From G965205255 sp965205255 (GTDB taxonomy: Bacteria > Pseudomonadota > Gammaproteobacteria > Pseudomonadales > Endozoicomonadaceae), in contig OZ242051.1 of assembly GCA_965205255.1 (NCBI GenBank), positions 930,001 to 994,000 on the forward strand: a stretch of 64,000 bases of DNA, in the 5' to 3' direction. The notes under the pieces were generated by a model, which worked only from the letters and a program-made list of their open reading frames with translations, did no database searches and had not been told where the DNA came from. The position numbers and the translations under genes are program-made. Positions within the stretch are counted from its first letter, which is position 1. Every line of letters begins with the position of its first letter. Shown here piece after piece: positions 9,910-18,690 of the stretch.

Positions 9910-10727
9910 AGTTCTGTTGCAAAATAAGACTTATCTTCTAGATAATGCACTCATTATTAATGCAACTTGTGAAGTATACCATGTCAGCTATCACACTAAA
10001 GGACGTCATTTTTTAAAAGAACTTATTCTGATGACTGTTCGTTGGTATGTGGCCTACAGCCTGAGCTACCGTGATATTGAAGAGCTGATGGCATAGAGAG
10101 GTCTTTCTGTAGATCACACAACCATTCATCGATGGATTGTGAAGTATGCTCCTCAGCTGGAAGCTAACTTCCGTAGGAAAAAGAAAGCCACAGGCGATTC
10201 TTGGCGTATGGGTAAAACCTATATCAAAATCAAGGGTGACTAGAACTACCTGTACCGTGTTGTTGACAAGTACGGAAAACCATTGGTTTTATGTTTTCCA
10301 AAGATAGGGATGAGCCTTCAACCAGAGCTTTTCTGAATAAAGCCATTGGGCACAATGACCTTCCTAAAAAGGTGGTGATTGATAAAAACGGGGCTAATTT
10401 GACCGCACTGGAATCGGTGAATCTTGCCTTGTTTTTAATGGGATGCTTCTTTCTGATGGTCGATATTTTACAGGTAAAATATTTGAAGAATATTGTTGAA
10501 CAGAATCACCGGTCTATTAAGAGAAAGATGCGGCAGGCGCTGGGGTTTAAATCTTTGGAAGGAGCGTCTGCTACTATTGCCGGAAATGAATACTGCGAAT
10601 GCTGAAAAAAGGTCAACATTGTGATGGAAGTGATCGCCCTGCCTTTGAGCAGTTTTATGCACTGGCAGGATAATTGCGTCTGAAGGAGGGAAACTGTTCA
10701 GCTTGCGGTCGAGTTTGCAACAGAACC
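9910..10727 (+). mobile_element. IS6-family element, copy 2 (dead)
   Basis: Ends: GTTCTGTTGCAAA from 9911 (the outermost G of the repeat is A here) and TTTGCAACAGAACC ending 10727. The transposase reads LILMTVRWYVAYSLSYRDIEELMA, then a TAG stop (about 10095), then GLSVDHTTIHRWIVKYAPQLE, then another TAG at GD*NYLY, the same Trp-to-stop change seen in copy 1. The second Asp (VVIDKNGANL) and the Glu (NIVEQNH) remain, but the C-terminus is frameshifted near 10600 (NEYCEC*). With copy 1, in the same orientation, it brackets the IS982 remnant and RHS protein 1. Confidence 0.85.
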
Positions 10728-10756
10728 TCTGCAATCTTTTATAACTGCAACCGTTA

Positions 10757-10790
10757 AATATTCTTTCAGTGTGGTGACCGAAAGAATATT
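10757..10790. repeat. perfect inverted repeat (hairpin)
   Basis: AATATTCTTTC at 10757-10767 pairs exactly with GAAAGAATATT at 10780-10790 around a 12-base loop. It lies between IS6 copy 2 and the 3' end of ygfZ. There is no T-run on the ygfZ strand, so it is a poor intrinsic terminator; it may be a leftover IS end or a transcript-stabilising hairpin. Confidence 0.5.
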
Positions 10791-10899
10791 ATTCATATAC
10801 GCCAATACGTACCCATACATGAAGTTGAAATATACGACACAAGCAAATAAATTTTTTATTTGCGTCTTCTAAAATTGTCAGCAGATACCGGTCAGTGCG

Positions 10900-11886
10900 T
10901 TAATCATCTAGTGAATAGGGTACAAACTGAAGTGTTAGTGGTGAATTGTCGACCGATAAATACCCATCTATTTGGTCGATTCTAACACTCGCCAGCATGT
11001 GGTAATCATTGGTTTCAGGATTCATTACACTATTGATAACCTGCCCACAAGGGCGTCCCTTGTCATTGATAACCTTATCCCCAGGCATTGCAGGGTGAGA
11101 TGATAAAAAGTATTGAAGGCGGGTTTTTGCTTTACCACGATAGTGTAGGCGAGCCACAATTTCCTGCCCGGTATAACACCCTTTTTTGAAGCTAATGCCT
11201 TCAATTTTATCTAAATTACATTCCTGTGGAATTAATTTTTCGGTGATATCAGGCGTTATCCAACCAATACCGTTCTCTATATCCATCAATTTCCATACAT
11301 CAGAAGGTACAAGTGTGTAAGTACTTGCCAGTGTATGAAACAAATCCATGCTTTGCTCTTCTTTTACCCATAGTTCCGTGCGAACTTTTTCAGCAGAAAA
11401 TGAGGGAGTAATAGAAAATAGAAACTGTTTGTTTTCAAATAGATTAACCAGTTCCTGTTGGTCATCTGAATTTATAATAACACCAAAGCGAATCCAGCTG
11501 TTTGTGATCTTAATATCAGCTCTATAAAACGCCATATATTTTTGTATCCCAGCTATGAACACAATGGCTTGTCCTTTGGGCATCGAAAGATAAAGAAGTT
11601 CTTCGCTAATTTTAAACAGCCGAAAGTTTGCAATCATCCGACCTTTGAGAGTACAACAAGCTCCTAAAACGGTGCATCCTTCTGCGAGCTTTTGAACATC
11701 ACATGTTGTTTGGCCTTGCAAAAACTTCACAGCATCTTTTCCATAGACGGCTAAAATGTCATCATCACCGAGCAAGGTAAAAAAAGATGAATTATTTTTT
11801 TTAGGCCAGCTTCCCTCCAGTGTTAAACTTTCAGAAAGAGCAAAACCATAGGGCGAAAGCACTCGTGTCCAGTCTTTCTGGTTCAT
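10900..11886 (-). CDS. ygfZ: YgfZ-family folate-binding iron-sulfur protein
   Basis: A GcvT-like fold protein that uses tetrahydrofolate and helps maintain or repair Fe-S clusters such as those of MiaB-type enzymes. The diagnostic motif KGCYTGQE, with the essential Cys, lies in the C-terminal half (EGISFKKGCYTGQEIVAR). FLQGQTTCDV in the N-terminal part is also typical. The frame extends upstream to 11952, but ATG 11886 (MNQKDWTRVL) gives 328 residues, close to the usual E. coli length of about 326. The first 22 residues of the longer frame look like non-coding sequence. Downstream, toward lower coordinates, is IS6 copy 2. sdhE (ygfY), a frequent neighbour, is not seen beside it. Confidence 0.85.
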   Translation of the reverse strand: MNQKDWTRVLSPYGFALSESLTLEGSWPKKNNSSFFTLLGDDDILAVYGKDAVKFLQGQTTCDVQKLAEGCTVLGACCTLKGRMIANFRLFKISEELLYLSMPKGQAIVFIAGIQKYMAFYRADIKITNSWIRFGVIINSDDQQELVNLFENKQFLFSITPSFSAEKVRTELWVKEEQSMDLFHTLASTYTLVPSDVWKLMDIENGIGWITPDITEKLIPQECNLDKIEGISFKKGCYTGQEIVARLHYRGKAKTRLQYFLSSHPAMPGDKVINDKGRPCGQVINSVMNPETNDYHMLASVRIDQIDGYLSVDNSPLTLQFVPYSLDD

Positions 11887-12076
11887 GATAAAAGTAACCT
11901 GCATTAATTGAAAAAAGCTTATTATAATGGTTGATGAGAAAAAAACCTGCAATCAACCAGCGAATACGGGTAAAAGTTTATCTGATTGCATTCACTAAAG
12001 GAAATATTTACATGGTAAAGCGAAATATTTTGTACGCGATGTTGTGTTTAGACCCTATATTGCTATAGGTGCTTTA

Positions 12077-12240
12077 TTCTAAAATATGCTTCTAACCTTT
12101 TATTGCGCTACTTTTCTTATCTTACTGTTATATGTTGAAGCTTCTCGCAATAGCTCTAGCTATTGCTCGTCACTTCGCCTTTTAACAGCAAGCCATAAAA
12201 GCATACTCATTACAGTAGTTATCATTAGATTTTTGTATAA
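12077..12240 (+). repeat. MITE-like palindromic repeat, copy A
   Basis: Member of a dispersed family of about 150 bp whose ends are inverted copies of ACAAAAACCTGTTTCTAAC. In this copy the left end has decayed (AAAATATGCTTCTAACC) and the right end reads CAGTAGTTATCATTAG then TTTTTGTATAA. The interior shares TTATTGCGCTA, CTTTTCTTATCTTACTGTTA, CTCGCAATAG and CCATAAAAGCAT with copies D, E and F. It fills most of the 369-bp space between ygfZ and rep; I see no gene in the rest of that gap. Confidence 0.7.
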
Positions 12241-12321
12241 GTCTAAATAGACTCATTTATTTAGATAAAACAAGTTGAGTACTACCAAACTTTTTATCTC
12301 ACAAAAACTTTTGGTTCGACA

Positions 12322-14340
12322 CTAAAGATTCAGGCTATCTCTTAGCAGATTCAACATGTCATTACCTTTTTTAGTTTGCTCTTTAACACAGGGTTTGTGG
12401 TCGAAACCCTCGTAAATCAGATCTTCTTGCGGAAATTCTTCCAGAAAACGGCTAGGAACGGTTAAAATACGCTCACCAAACTGTTTGCGCTGAGAGGAAA
12501 GCGTTACCGTCAACTCTTTTTGTGCACGGGTAATTCCCACATAAGCTAAACGTCTTTCTTCTTCTATACTGTCCTCTTCTACGCTGTTTCTGTGGGGAAG
12601 AATATCTTCTTCTATACCTGCCATATAAACAAACGGAAATTCAAGTCCTTTGGATGCATGCAAGGTTAACATTTGAATCCTGTCTGTATCATCTTTTTTA
12701 TCTTGCTGATCAAGCATGTCCTGTAACATCAGACGCTCAATAGCTTGTTTTAATTTTTCTTCCCCTGTTAAATCCTCATCTGCCTGTTCGATACTCACCT
12801 TTATAGAATTTAATAGTATTTCAATATTTCCAAAACGTTTTTCAGCTACTACGGAACTACTGCTGTTACTTACCAGCCACTGTTTATATCCAATAATGTC
12901 AACCATTTCGCAAATTGTCTCTACAGGGTTTTCCGTGCTACATCGTTGACGAATATGATCCATCCACTTTACAAATTTCTGTAAGCGTTCTACAAAGCGA
13001 GAGTCTATTACCTGAGTCAACCCCATTTCATAGCAGGCATTATATAGTGTTATATGTCGTTTACTGGCATAAGTGCTAAGTTTTTCGAGCGTGGTTAAAC
13101 CAATTTCTCGCCGAGGTGTATTAATAATACGTAAAAATGCATTGTCATCATCAGGGTTAATAATCAGGCGAAGATAAGCAAGTATATCTTTAACTTCGGT
13201 GCGACTAAAAAGTGAAACTCCACCGGTGATAAAGTAGGGAAGCTGATGCTCCTGAAGCTTCAACTCTAATAATCGTGACTGATGATTACTTCGGTACAAA
13301 ATAGCATAATCTCGATAGCAGCAACTGTGACGAAGTCGATGTGTTAGGATCTCAACAGCAATACGCTCAGCTTCAGCTTCCTCGTTGTTGCATTTGACAA
13401 CACGAATCTTAGCACCACCATCAAGGTCACTCCATAAGGTTTTATCAAACACGTGTGGATTATTGGCTATAAGTGTATTAGCTACTTTCAGTATGCGTTT
13501 TGTGGATCGATAATTTTGCTCAAGCTTGATCACTCGTAAACCCGGATAATCTTTTTCAAGATTTGCCATATTTTCCGGTCTTGCACCTCTCCATGCGTAA
13601 ATAGACTGATCATCGTCGCCAACAAGAGTGAAACGTGTTCGCAAACAGGTAAGCTGTTTGATTAATTCATATTGTGCATTGTTGGTATCCTGACATTCGT
13701 CCACTAACATATAGCTGACACGCTTTTGCCAATAATCGAGACATTGGGCATCCTGCTTAAAAAGCATTACAGGTAAAAGAATCAAATCGTCAAAATCAAC
13801 AGCATTGTAAGCTTTCAGGGTTCGGGTATACTTTTCATACACACTGGCTGCGAGCAAATCTTTTTTATCGGTGGCAATATTTTTGATCTGGTTATCGGTG
13901 ATAAGTGCATTTTTCCAATTTGAGATTTTGGTCTGAACTTCTTCTACATCAATTTCATTTTCCTCTTGGGACTGATGCATAATGGTCCCAAGTAGTACCT
14001 TTACATCCTGCACATCAAAAATGGAAAAACCAGGTTTGAACCCAAATCTTTTACATTCATGCCGGATAATTTTCAGGCCAAGGGTGTGAAAAGTAGACAC
14101 ACTCAACCCTTTGATACCTTTTCTCCGCATTAAAGTATTTACTCGTTCCTGCATTTCTCTGGCGGCTTTGTTAGTAAATGTAACAGCAAAGATTCGACTG
14201 GGTGATATATTGCAATATTGAATCAGGTATTTGATTTTTTCTGTAATCACCCGTGTTTTTCCACTGCCAGCACCAGCAAGGACAAGCAGGGGGCCGTCAA
14301 TATAGTTAACAGCATCAGATTGAGCGGAATTTAACTTCAT
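12322..14340 (-). CDS. rep: ATP-dependent DNA helicase Rep (UvrD/Rep SF1)
   Basis: A 672-residue superfamily 1A 3'-to-5' helicase, matching the E. coli Rep length of 673. Walker A AGAGSGKT lies at residues 22-29; motif Ia is FAVTFTNKAAREM; motif II is MLVDECQDTN; motif III is LVGDDDQSIYAWRGA; motif IV is LEQNYRST; motif V is LTLHASKGLEF; motif VI is VGITRAQKEL. Rep removes proteins ahead of replication forks and helps restart. UvrD is the main alternative, but UvrD is longer, and starting at the first residues of domain 1A fits Rep. It lies 188 bp downstream of recO on the same strand. Confidence 0.9.
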   Translation of the reverse strand: MKLNSAQSDAVNYIDGPLLVLAGAGSGKTRVITEKIKYLIQYCNISPSRIFAVTFTNKAAREMQERVNTLMRRKGIKGLSVSTFHTLGLKIIRHECKRFGFKPGFSIFDVQDVKVLLGTIMHQSQEENEIDVEEVQTKISNWKNALITDNQIKNIATDKKDLLAASVYEKYTRTLKAYNAVDFDDLILLPVMLFKQDAQCLDYWQKRVSYMLVDECQDTNNAQYELIKQLTCLRTRFTLVGDDDQSIYAWRGARPENMANLEKDYPGLRVIKLEQNYRSTKRILKVANTLIANNPHVFDKTLWSDLDGGAKIRVVKCNNEEAEAERIAVEILTHRLRHSCCYRDYAILYRSNHQSRLLELKLQEHQLPYFITGGVSLFSRTEVKDILAYLRLIINPDDDNAFLRIINTPRREIGLTTLEKLSTYASKRHITLYNACYEMGLTQVIDSRFVERLQKFVKWMDHIRQRCSTENPVETICEMVDIIGYKQWLVSNSSSSVVAEKRFGNIEILLNSIKVSIEQADEDLTGEEKLKQAIERLMLQDMLDQQDKKDDTDRIQMLTLHASKGLEFPFVYMAGIEEDILPHRNSVEEDSIEEERRLAYVGITRAQKELTVTLSSQRKQFGERILTVPSRFLEEFPQEDLIYEGFDHKPCVKEQTKKGNDMLNLLRDSLNL

Positions 14341-14528
14341 AGAATTAATAAGTACACTTTTGTTAAGACTGAGATGTATTCTAACAAACCTTTAAGAAAA
14401 AAAGGCAAGTATGATGATTACGCAATAATGATACACGGAGAAAAAGTATTGTCTGAACTGTTCCCAAAACCTGCTTTTAATACCTTGAACTGTTTATTTA
14501 TCAGGCGATGCATAAAAATTAAAAATAA

Positions 14529-15230
14529 CTATGAGTATTTTCTAAATAATGTACGACTGTTTAAAGGCCTACCCCCTAAAACGTCAGCTAAAACCAAACG
14601 ATTCAGGGTTTTTAATTCTGGCAGCATTTCTTCAGTAATATGATTGTTCGCATAATTTAACAGGACTTTTCCTTTAAAAACTTTTTCCGTTGTCGAACCT
14701 TGTTCTCCTACAAACCCCTGTGGGGTGTATACATAGTGACGATCTGGATGAACAGCCTGACCATCTCCGGCTACAAATGAAAGGGGTATTTCGTAGCCTA
14801 AAAGAGTGAGTAGTTTTTTTTCAAATAAACGCAAATTGTATTCCAATGCTGATTCCCTGGCCAAAGCCTGCATTAAAGAACTATAAAGTTCCCATAAGCC
14901 CTCAACTGGTGCAAGAGGGTACAACAGACGGATGAGTAATTCATTCACATACAGTCCGCTTAGCAAATAAGGTCCTTTAAGACGAACAACTTTTTCTGTA
15001 TCTGTTTTGACCAATGTTTTAAGTTCAGTTTTACCACGCCAGCTACATTGCAACTGGGAAAAAGGTTGGAGTTGTTTATTTGACGATTTTTTTTTAAACT
15101 GACGACGAACACCTGATGCCACTACAGAGACTTTTCCGATATTTTGAGTCAAAAGGTCTGCGATGACACTGGTTTCTTTATAAGGTCGATAATGCAAAAC
15201 CCATGCTAAGTGGTGACAGGTTCTACTCAC
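14529..15230 (-). CDS. recO: DNA repair protein RecO
   Basis: A 233-residue RecO (about 242 in E. coli), acting with RecF and RecR to load RecA on SSB-coated single-stranded DNA. The N-terminal OB-fold shows AWVLHYRPYKETSVIADLLTQ and GKVSVVASGVRR, the classic RecO opening. The helical part contains LLSGLYVNELLIRLL. The zinc-finger cysteines of some RecO proteins are absent, as in many gammaproteobacteria. It starts 12 bp after the era stop, so is probably cotranscribed. pdxJ, which commonly follows recO, is missing; rep comes next. Confidence 0.88.
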   Translation of the reverse strand: MSRTCHHLAWVLHYRPYKETSVIADLLTQNIGKVSVVASGVRRQFKKKSSNKQLQPFSQLQCSWRGKTELKTLVKTDTEKVVRLKGPYLLSGLYVNELLIRLLYPLAPVEGLWELYSSLMQALARESALEYNLRLFEKKLLTLLGYEIPLSFVAGDGQAVHPDRHYVYTPQGFVGEQGSTTEKVFKGKVLLNYANNHITEEMLPELKTLNRLVLADVLGGRPLNSRTLFRKYS

Positions 15231-15242
15231 AACAAACTCCGT

Positions 15243-16145
15243 TTATTCATAGCCTAAACTGGCCAGGGCTCGCTCATCATCAGACCATCCACTTCGAACT
15301 TTGACCCACAAATTAAGCATGATATGATGCTCAAACAGCTTTTCCATATCCGCGCGAGCCTCTTGCCCTATCTGCTTTAAGCGAGCACCCTTTTCTCCAA
15401 TAATCATCTTTTTCTGACCGGAACGCTCCACAAATATTAATGCGCTGATGGTGGTTAAATCTTCATCTGTCGTGAACTCTTCTATCTCTACTGTCACTTG
15501 ATAAGGTAATTCTGCCCCCATTTGTCGCATGATTTTTTCACGAACAATTTCGGCTGCCAGAAAGCGGGCACTTCGATCGGTAATTTGATCTTCACCAAAA
15601 AAGTGTTCACTTTTCGGAAGAAAGTCGTGAACAAGGCGCTCGAGCCTGTCCAGATTATGTCCCTGAAGTGCAGATAAAGGAACAATATGGGAAAAGTTCA
15701 TCTTGCGTGAGAGCTGATCAAGCCATGGCATTAGCTGTTCTTTGTTTTCTATACGATCTACTTTATTGACAACTAATATCACAGGCTTATTGCAACGTTT
15801 GAGACGCTCTAATACTAAGTCATCTTCCTCAGTCCACTGCAAACGATCAATGACAAATACGACAATATCAACATCAAACAAAACAGAAGAAGCTTCCTGA
15901 TTCATATAACGATTAATGGCTTTCTGATGAGTTTCAGCCTTGTGTATGCCAGGAGTATCCACATAAATAGCCTGCACATCTTCATCTGTTTTAATACCAA
16001 GAATACGGTGACGGGTAGTCTGGGGTTTACGGGAAGTAATACTTAGCTTTTGCCCAAGAATATGGTTTAAAAGAGTGGATTTCCCGACATTGGGACGACC
16101 AACGATAGCTACATATCCGCAACGACCTACTGCTATAGCTTGCTG
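15243..16145 (-). CDS. era: GTPase Era
   Basis: An essential GTPase that binds the 3' end of 16S rRNA and assists 30S maturation. G1 is GRPNVGKST, the switch region has SITSRKPQTTRHRI (G2), G3 is DTPGIH, G4 is NKVD and G5 is PLSALQG. The C-terminal KH domain carries IFVERSGQKKMIIGEKGARL. The frame runs up to a TTG at 16178 inside rnc. I prefer ATG 16145, one base after the rnc stop, giving 300 residues, the usual Era length. The tight rnc-era junction suggests translational coupling. Confidence 0.92.
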   Translation of the reverse strand, partial: QQAIAVGRCGYVAIVGRPNVGKSTLLNHILGQKLSITSRKPQTTRHRILGIKTDEDVQAIYVDTPGIHKAETHQKAINRYMNQEASSVLFDVDIVVFVIDRLQWTEEDDLVLERLKRCNKPVILVVNKVDRIENKEQLMPWLDQLSRKMNFSHIVPLSALQGHNLDRLERLVHDFLPKSEHFFGEDQITDRSARFLAAEIVREKIMRQMGAELPYQVTVEIEEFTTDEDLTTISALIFVERSGQKKMIIGEKGARLKQIGQEARADMEKLFEHHIMLNLWVKVRSGWSDDERALASLGYE

Positions 16146-16149
16146 CATT

Positions 16150-16836
16150 TTATTTTTGATCCTCAACCTGGGCTGCAATCAGCACTTTTTCAGCGGCATT
16201 TTGTTCCGCACTACGACGACTACAACTTTTTCCAACAACTGTTTCAAAACCTTCTACATGACACTCAACAACGAACACCTGGTTATGATCCTGCCCTTCA
16301 GTATCTAACAAACTATAACGAGGTAACGCATATTGTTTACTCTGTAGCCATTCTTGTAATCGGGTTTTCGGATCTTTATTACGCTTATCATTAACAGAAG
16401 CATTTTTAAGGCGGGATTCATACCATCTCAGGACATGAGCTGAACACTCGTCTTTACCTCCATCAAGGTAAATGGCTCCAATAACAGATTCGACTAGATC
16501 GGCCAGTATTGAGCTTCTTTGATGACCTCCGCTCTTTAACTCACCAGCACCAAGACGAACAAACTTTCCAAGGTTTAACTCTTTAGCAATCTCCGCCAAT
16601 GTGGAACCTCGCACAAGGCATGCACGCAAGCGACTTAACTGACCTTCTTTTGCGCGTAAAAATTGTTTATACAGGGCGTCTGTAATAATGCAATTTAGTA
16701 TGGAGTCGCCAAGAAATTCCAAGCGCTCATTATTTTCAGTACCGCAACTACGGTGCGTCAAAGCTAACTTCAACAGATTAGGGTCTTTAAATTTGTAACC
16801 GAGACGTTGCTCTAATTTTCTTAAAAAATCACTCAC
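16150..16836 (-). CDS. rnc: ribonuclease III
   Basis: A 228-residue double-strand-specific endoribonuclease that processes rRNA precursors and structured mRNAs. The RNase III signature NERLEFLGDSIL is near residue 35-46; the later metal-binding acidic segment is LADLVESVIGAIYLD. The C-terminal double-stranded RNA-binding domain begins at DPKTRLQEWLQSK and includes VVGKSCSRRSAEQNAAEKVL. It sits between lepB2 and era in the conserved gammaproteobacterial order. Confidence 0.93.
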   Translation of the reverse strand: MSDFLRKLEQRLGYKFKDPNLLKLALTHRSCGTENNERLEFLGDSILNCIITDALYKQFLRAKEGQLSRLRACLVRGSTLAEIAKELNLGKFVRLGAGELKSGGHQRSSILADLVESVIGAIYLDGGKDECSAHVLRWYESRLKNASVNDKRNKDPKTRLQEWLQSKQYALPRYSLLDTEGQDHNQVFVVECHVEGFETVVGKSCSRRSAEQNAAEKVLIAAQVEDQK

Positions 16837-16880
16837 TTTAACTATTATCTGCCTTCGCTTCCTACGATTTAATGAGTATA

Positions 16881-17714
16881 TCAGTGAATGGTGCCATTGT
16901 ATTTAAATACCGGCAATTGATACCAACGCGGCCAATTCATCCAAACATAAATGGCTTTTCCAATAATATCACTTTCCGGAACAAACCCCCAAAAGCGACT
17001 ATCGTAACTTTTATCACGGTTATCACCCATGACAAAGTACATACCTTTTGGCACTGTCCACTGAGTCGGATCGGCCTGATTTTTACCTGGGTATGTATGT
17101 ATCTGGAAGTGATGCTTTCCAACAGACTGATTGCTTAGTTTGTAAACAGGAGCTCTTTCTTCTTTTGGGTCATAACTATCTTGCATAAACCCAATAAAAT
17201 CTGTTTTGACTGTTACACCATTTACAGTTAGCACTTTGTCCCGATAACGAATATTATCACCGGGCAAGCCAATAACACGCTTGATATAATTGACTGAATG
17301 GTTTTTAGGGAACCTAAAGACAATAACATCACCTCGCTTTGGTTCTCCAACAGCAAGAAATTTAGTATTGGTCACAGGTAGCCGAAGCCCATAGTTAAAC
17401 TTGTTCACAAGAATGAAATCACCAACTTTCAGCGTAGGAATCATTGAACCGGATGGTATCTGAAACGGCTCGAATATAAAGGAACGAACAATAAATACCA
17501 CTAGAAGAACAGGGAAGACAGTAACACAGAATTCAATAAATCCATTACTCTTGCTGAGCTTTGTAATAATCTCAGGATCGATTTCAGTCTCTGCATTATG
17601 CCTGTTCACAGATCTTCGTCGTTTAGGTGCTAAAATGCATTTATCCAATATCCATATAGCACCTGTCACAACAACAATAATGACCAATATGAGAGAAAAA
17701 TTAATGTTCGCCAT
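16881..17714 (-). CDS. lepB: signal peptidase I, second copy
   Basis: A 277-residue type I leader peptidase, anchored in the inner membrane, cleaving Sec and Tat signal peptides on the periplasmic side. Two N-terminal membrane segments (residues 6-22 and about 62-80) precede the catalytic domain. The serine is Ser90 in IPSGSMIPTLKVGD and the general base is Lys145 in NYIKRVIGLPGD, the same numbering as E. coli LepB. The late box GDNRDKSYDSRFWGFVPE is intact. It lies 51 bp after a paralogous lepB; both keep the full dyad, so both may be active. rnc follows after 44 bp. Confidence 0.92.
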   Translation of the reverse strand: MANINFSLILVIIVVVTGAIWILDKCILAPKRRRSVNRHNAETEIDPEIITKLSKSNGFIEFCVTVFPVLLVVFIVRSFIFEPFQIPSGSMIPTLKVGDFILVNKFNYGLRLPVTNTKFLAVGEPKRGDVIVFRFPKNHSVNYIKRVIGLPGDNIRYRDKVLTVNGVTVKTDFIGFMQDSYDPKEERAPVYKLSNQSVGKHHFQIHTYPGKNQADPTQWTVPKGMYFVMGDNRDKSYDSRFWGFVPESDIIGKAIYVWMNWPRWYQLPVFKYNGTIH

Positions 17715-17765
17715 TATTTCCTTTCGATAGCTCGCTCTAAAACAAAAAGTTAATAATATGTTCGG

Positions 17766-18596
17766 TTACTTAATAGCTCTGGCCTTACTTAAATCCGGTA
17801 ATGTAGACCATGACTTCCAATGCATCCATACAACTACAGCTTTACCAATAATATTTTTTTCCGGCACAAATTTCCAATAACGACTGTCATCACTTAAATC
17901 TCTGTTGTCACCCATCATAAAGTACATGTTTGATGGCACCACCCAGCTACCGGAAGTTCCCTTGACTGCTGGATAGTTTTGTACATTAAACGTATGTTTT
18001 CCTAATGTTTCTTTGTAAATATTGTATGAATATACCCCACCCAATAATGGGTCATAATCACCCACCTGATTTGCAACAAAGGTTTTGCTTACCAGCTTGT
18101 CATTTATGTAAAGATTTTTCCCTTCGTAGCGAATATGATCACCAGGCAGACCAACCAACCGTTTGATCAGGTCTTCTTTTTTTCCCTTATTTTGTGTGGC
18201 AAACTCTGCAGTGCTACTGAAAACAACCACATCTCCACGTTTGGGCTCATCAATCGGGATTATTTTTGTCCCAAAAAATGGAAACCTCAATCCATATTGG
18301 TATTTACTCACCAAAATATAATCACCAACTTTAAGTGTTGGAATCATAGAACCTGACGGGATTTTAAAAGGAGCAAAGATAAAGGAACGAATAATCAGCA
18401 CTATTAATAAAATCGGAAAAAGAGAACGAATGGTAGCTACCCAGCCTGTTTGTTTCTTTTTGTCGCTCTTGTCAGAAGCGGAAACAAATTCTTCTTCTCT
18501 GTTTTTTTTACTTAACCAAAAAATATCAGCCAGAGTCACCAGAAAAGAGACTAATGTGAGTATCAACAATATTAAAGAGAATGTACTATCCGTCAT
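17766..18596 (-). CDS. lepB: signal peptidase I, first copy
   Basis: A 276-residue signal peptidase I paralogous to the next gene. Two membrane segments (about 7-27 and 60-75) are separated by a charged cytoplasmic loop rich in Lys/Ser. The catalytic Ser83 lies in IPSGSMIPTLKVGD and Lys145 in LIKRLVGLPGD. Box E reads GDNRDLSDDSRYWKFVPE. It differs from copy 2 by a longer insert between the Ser and Lys boxes (SSTAEFATQNKGKKED), a region near the substrate groove, so the pair could differ in substrate preference. It follows lepA by 94 bp, the normal lepA-lepB order. Confidence 0.92.
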   Translation of the reverse strand: MTDSTFSLILLILTLVSFLVTLADIFWLSKKNREEEFVSASDKSDKKKQTGWVATIRSLFPILLIVLIIRSFIFAPFKIPSGSMIPTLKVGDYILVSKYQYGLRFPFFGTKIIPIDEPKRGDVVVFSSTAEFATQNKGKKEDLIKRLVGLPGDHIRYEGKNLYINDKLVSKTFVANQVGDYDPLLGGVYSYNIYKETLGKHTFNVQNYPAVKGTSGSWVVPSNMYFMMGDNRDLSDDSRYWKFVPEKNIIGKAVVVWMHWKSWSTLPDLSKARAIK

Positions 18597-18690
18597 TATG
18601 TGTTAGCCATTTTAAATAATAAAAAGAAATCTGAATATTACAATTTTACCTAGCAAAGCATAATAGAATACTCATCTGAATACCAAAAGA

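Noticed and set aside
10757..10790. Inverted repeat as an intrinsic terminator of ygfZ
   Set aside because: AT-rich stem with a 12-base loop and no T-run on either strand, so kept only as an inverted repeat.
14374..14643. Plus-strand ORF opposite the recO 3' end
   Set aside because: Overlaps recO antisense; no family similarity and no ribosome-binding site.
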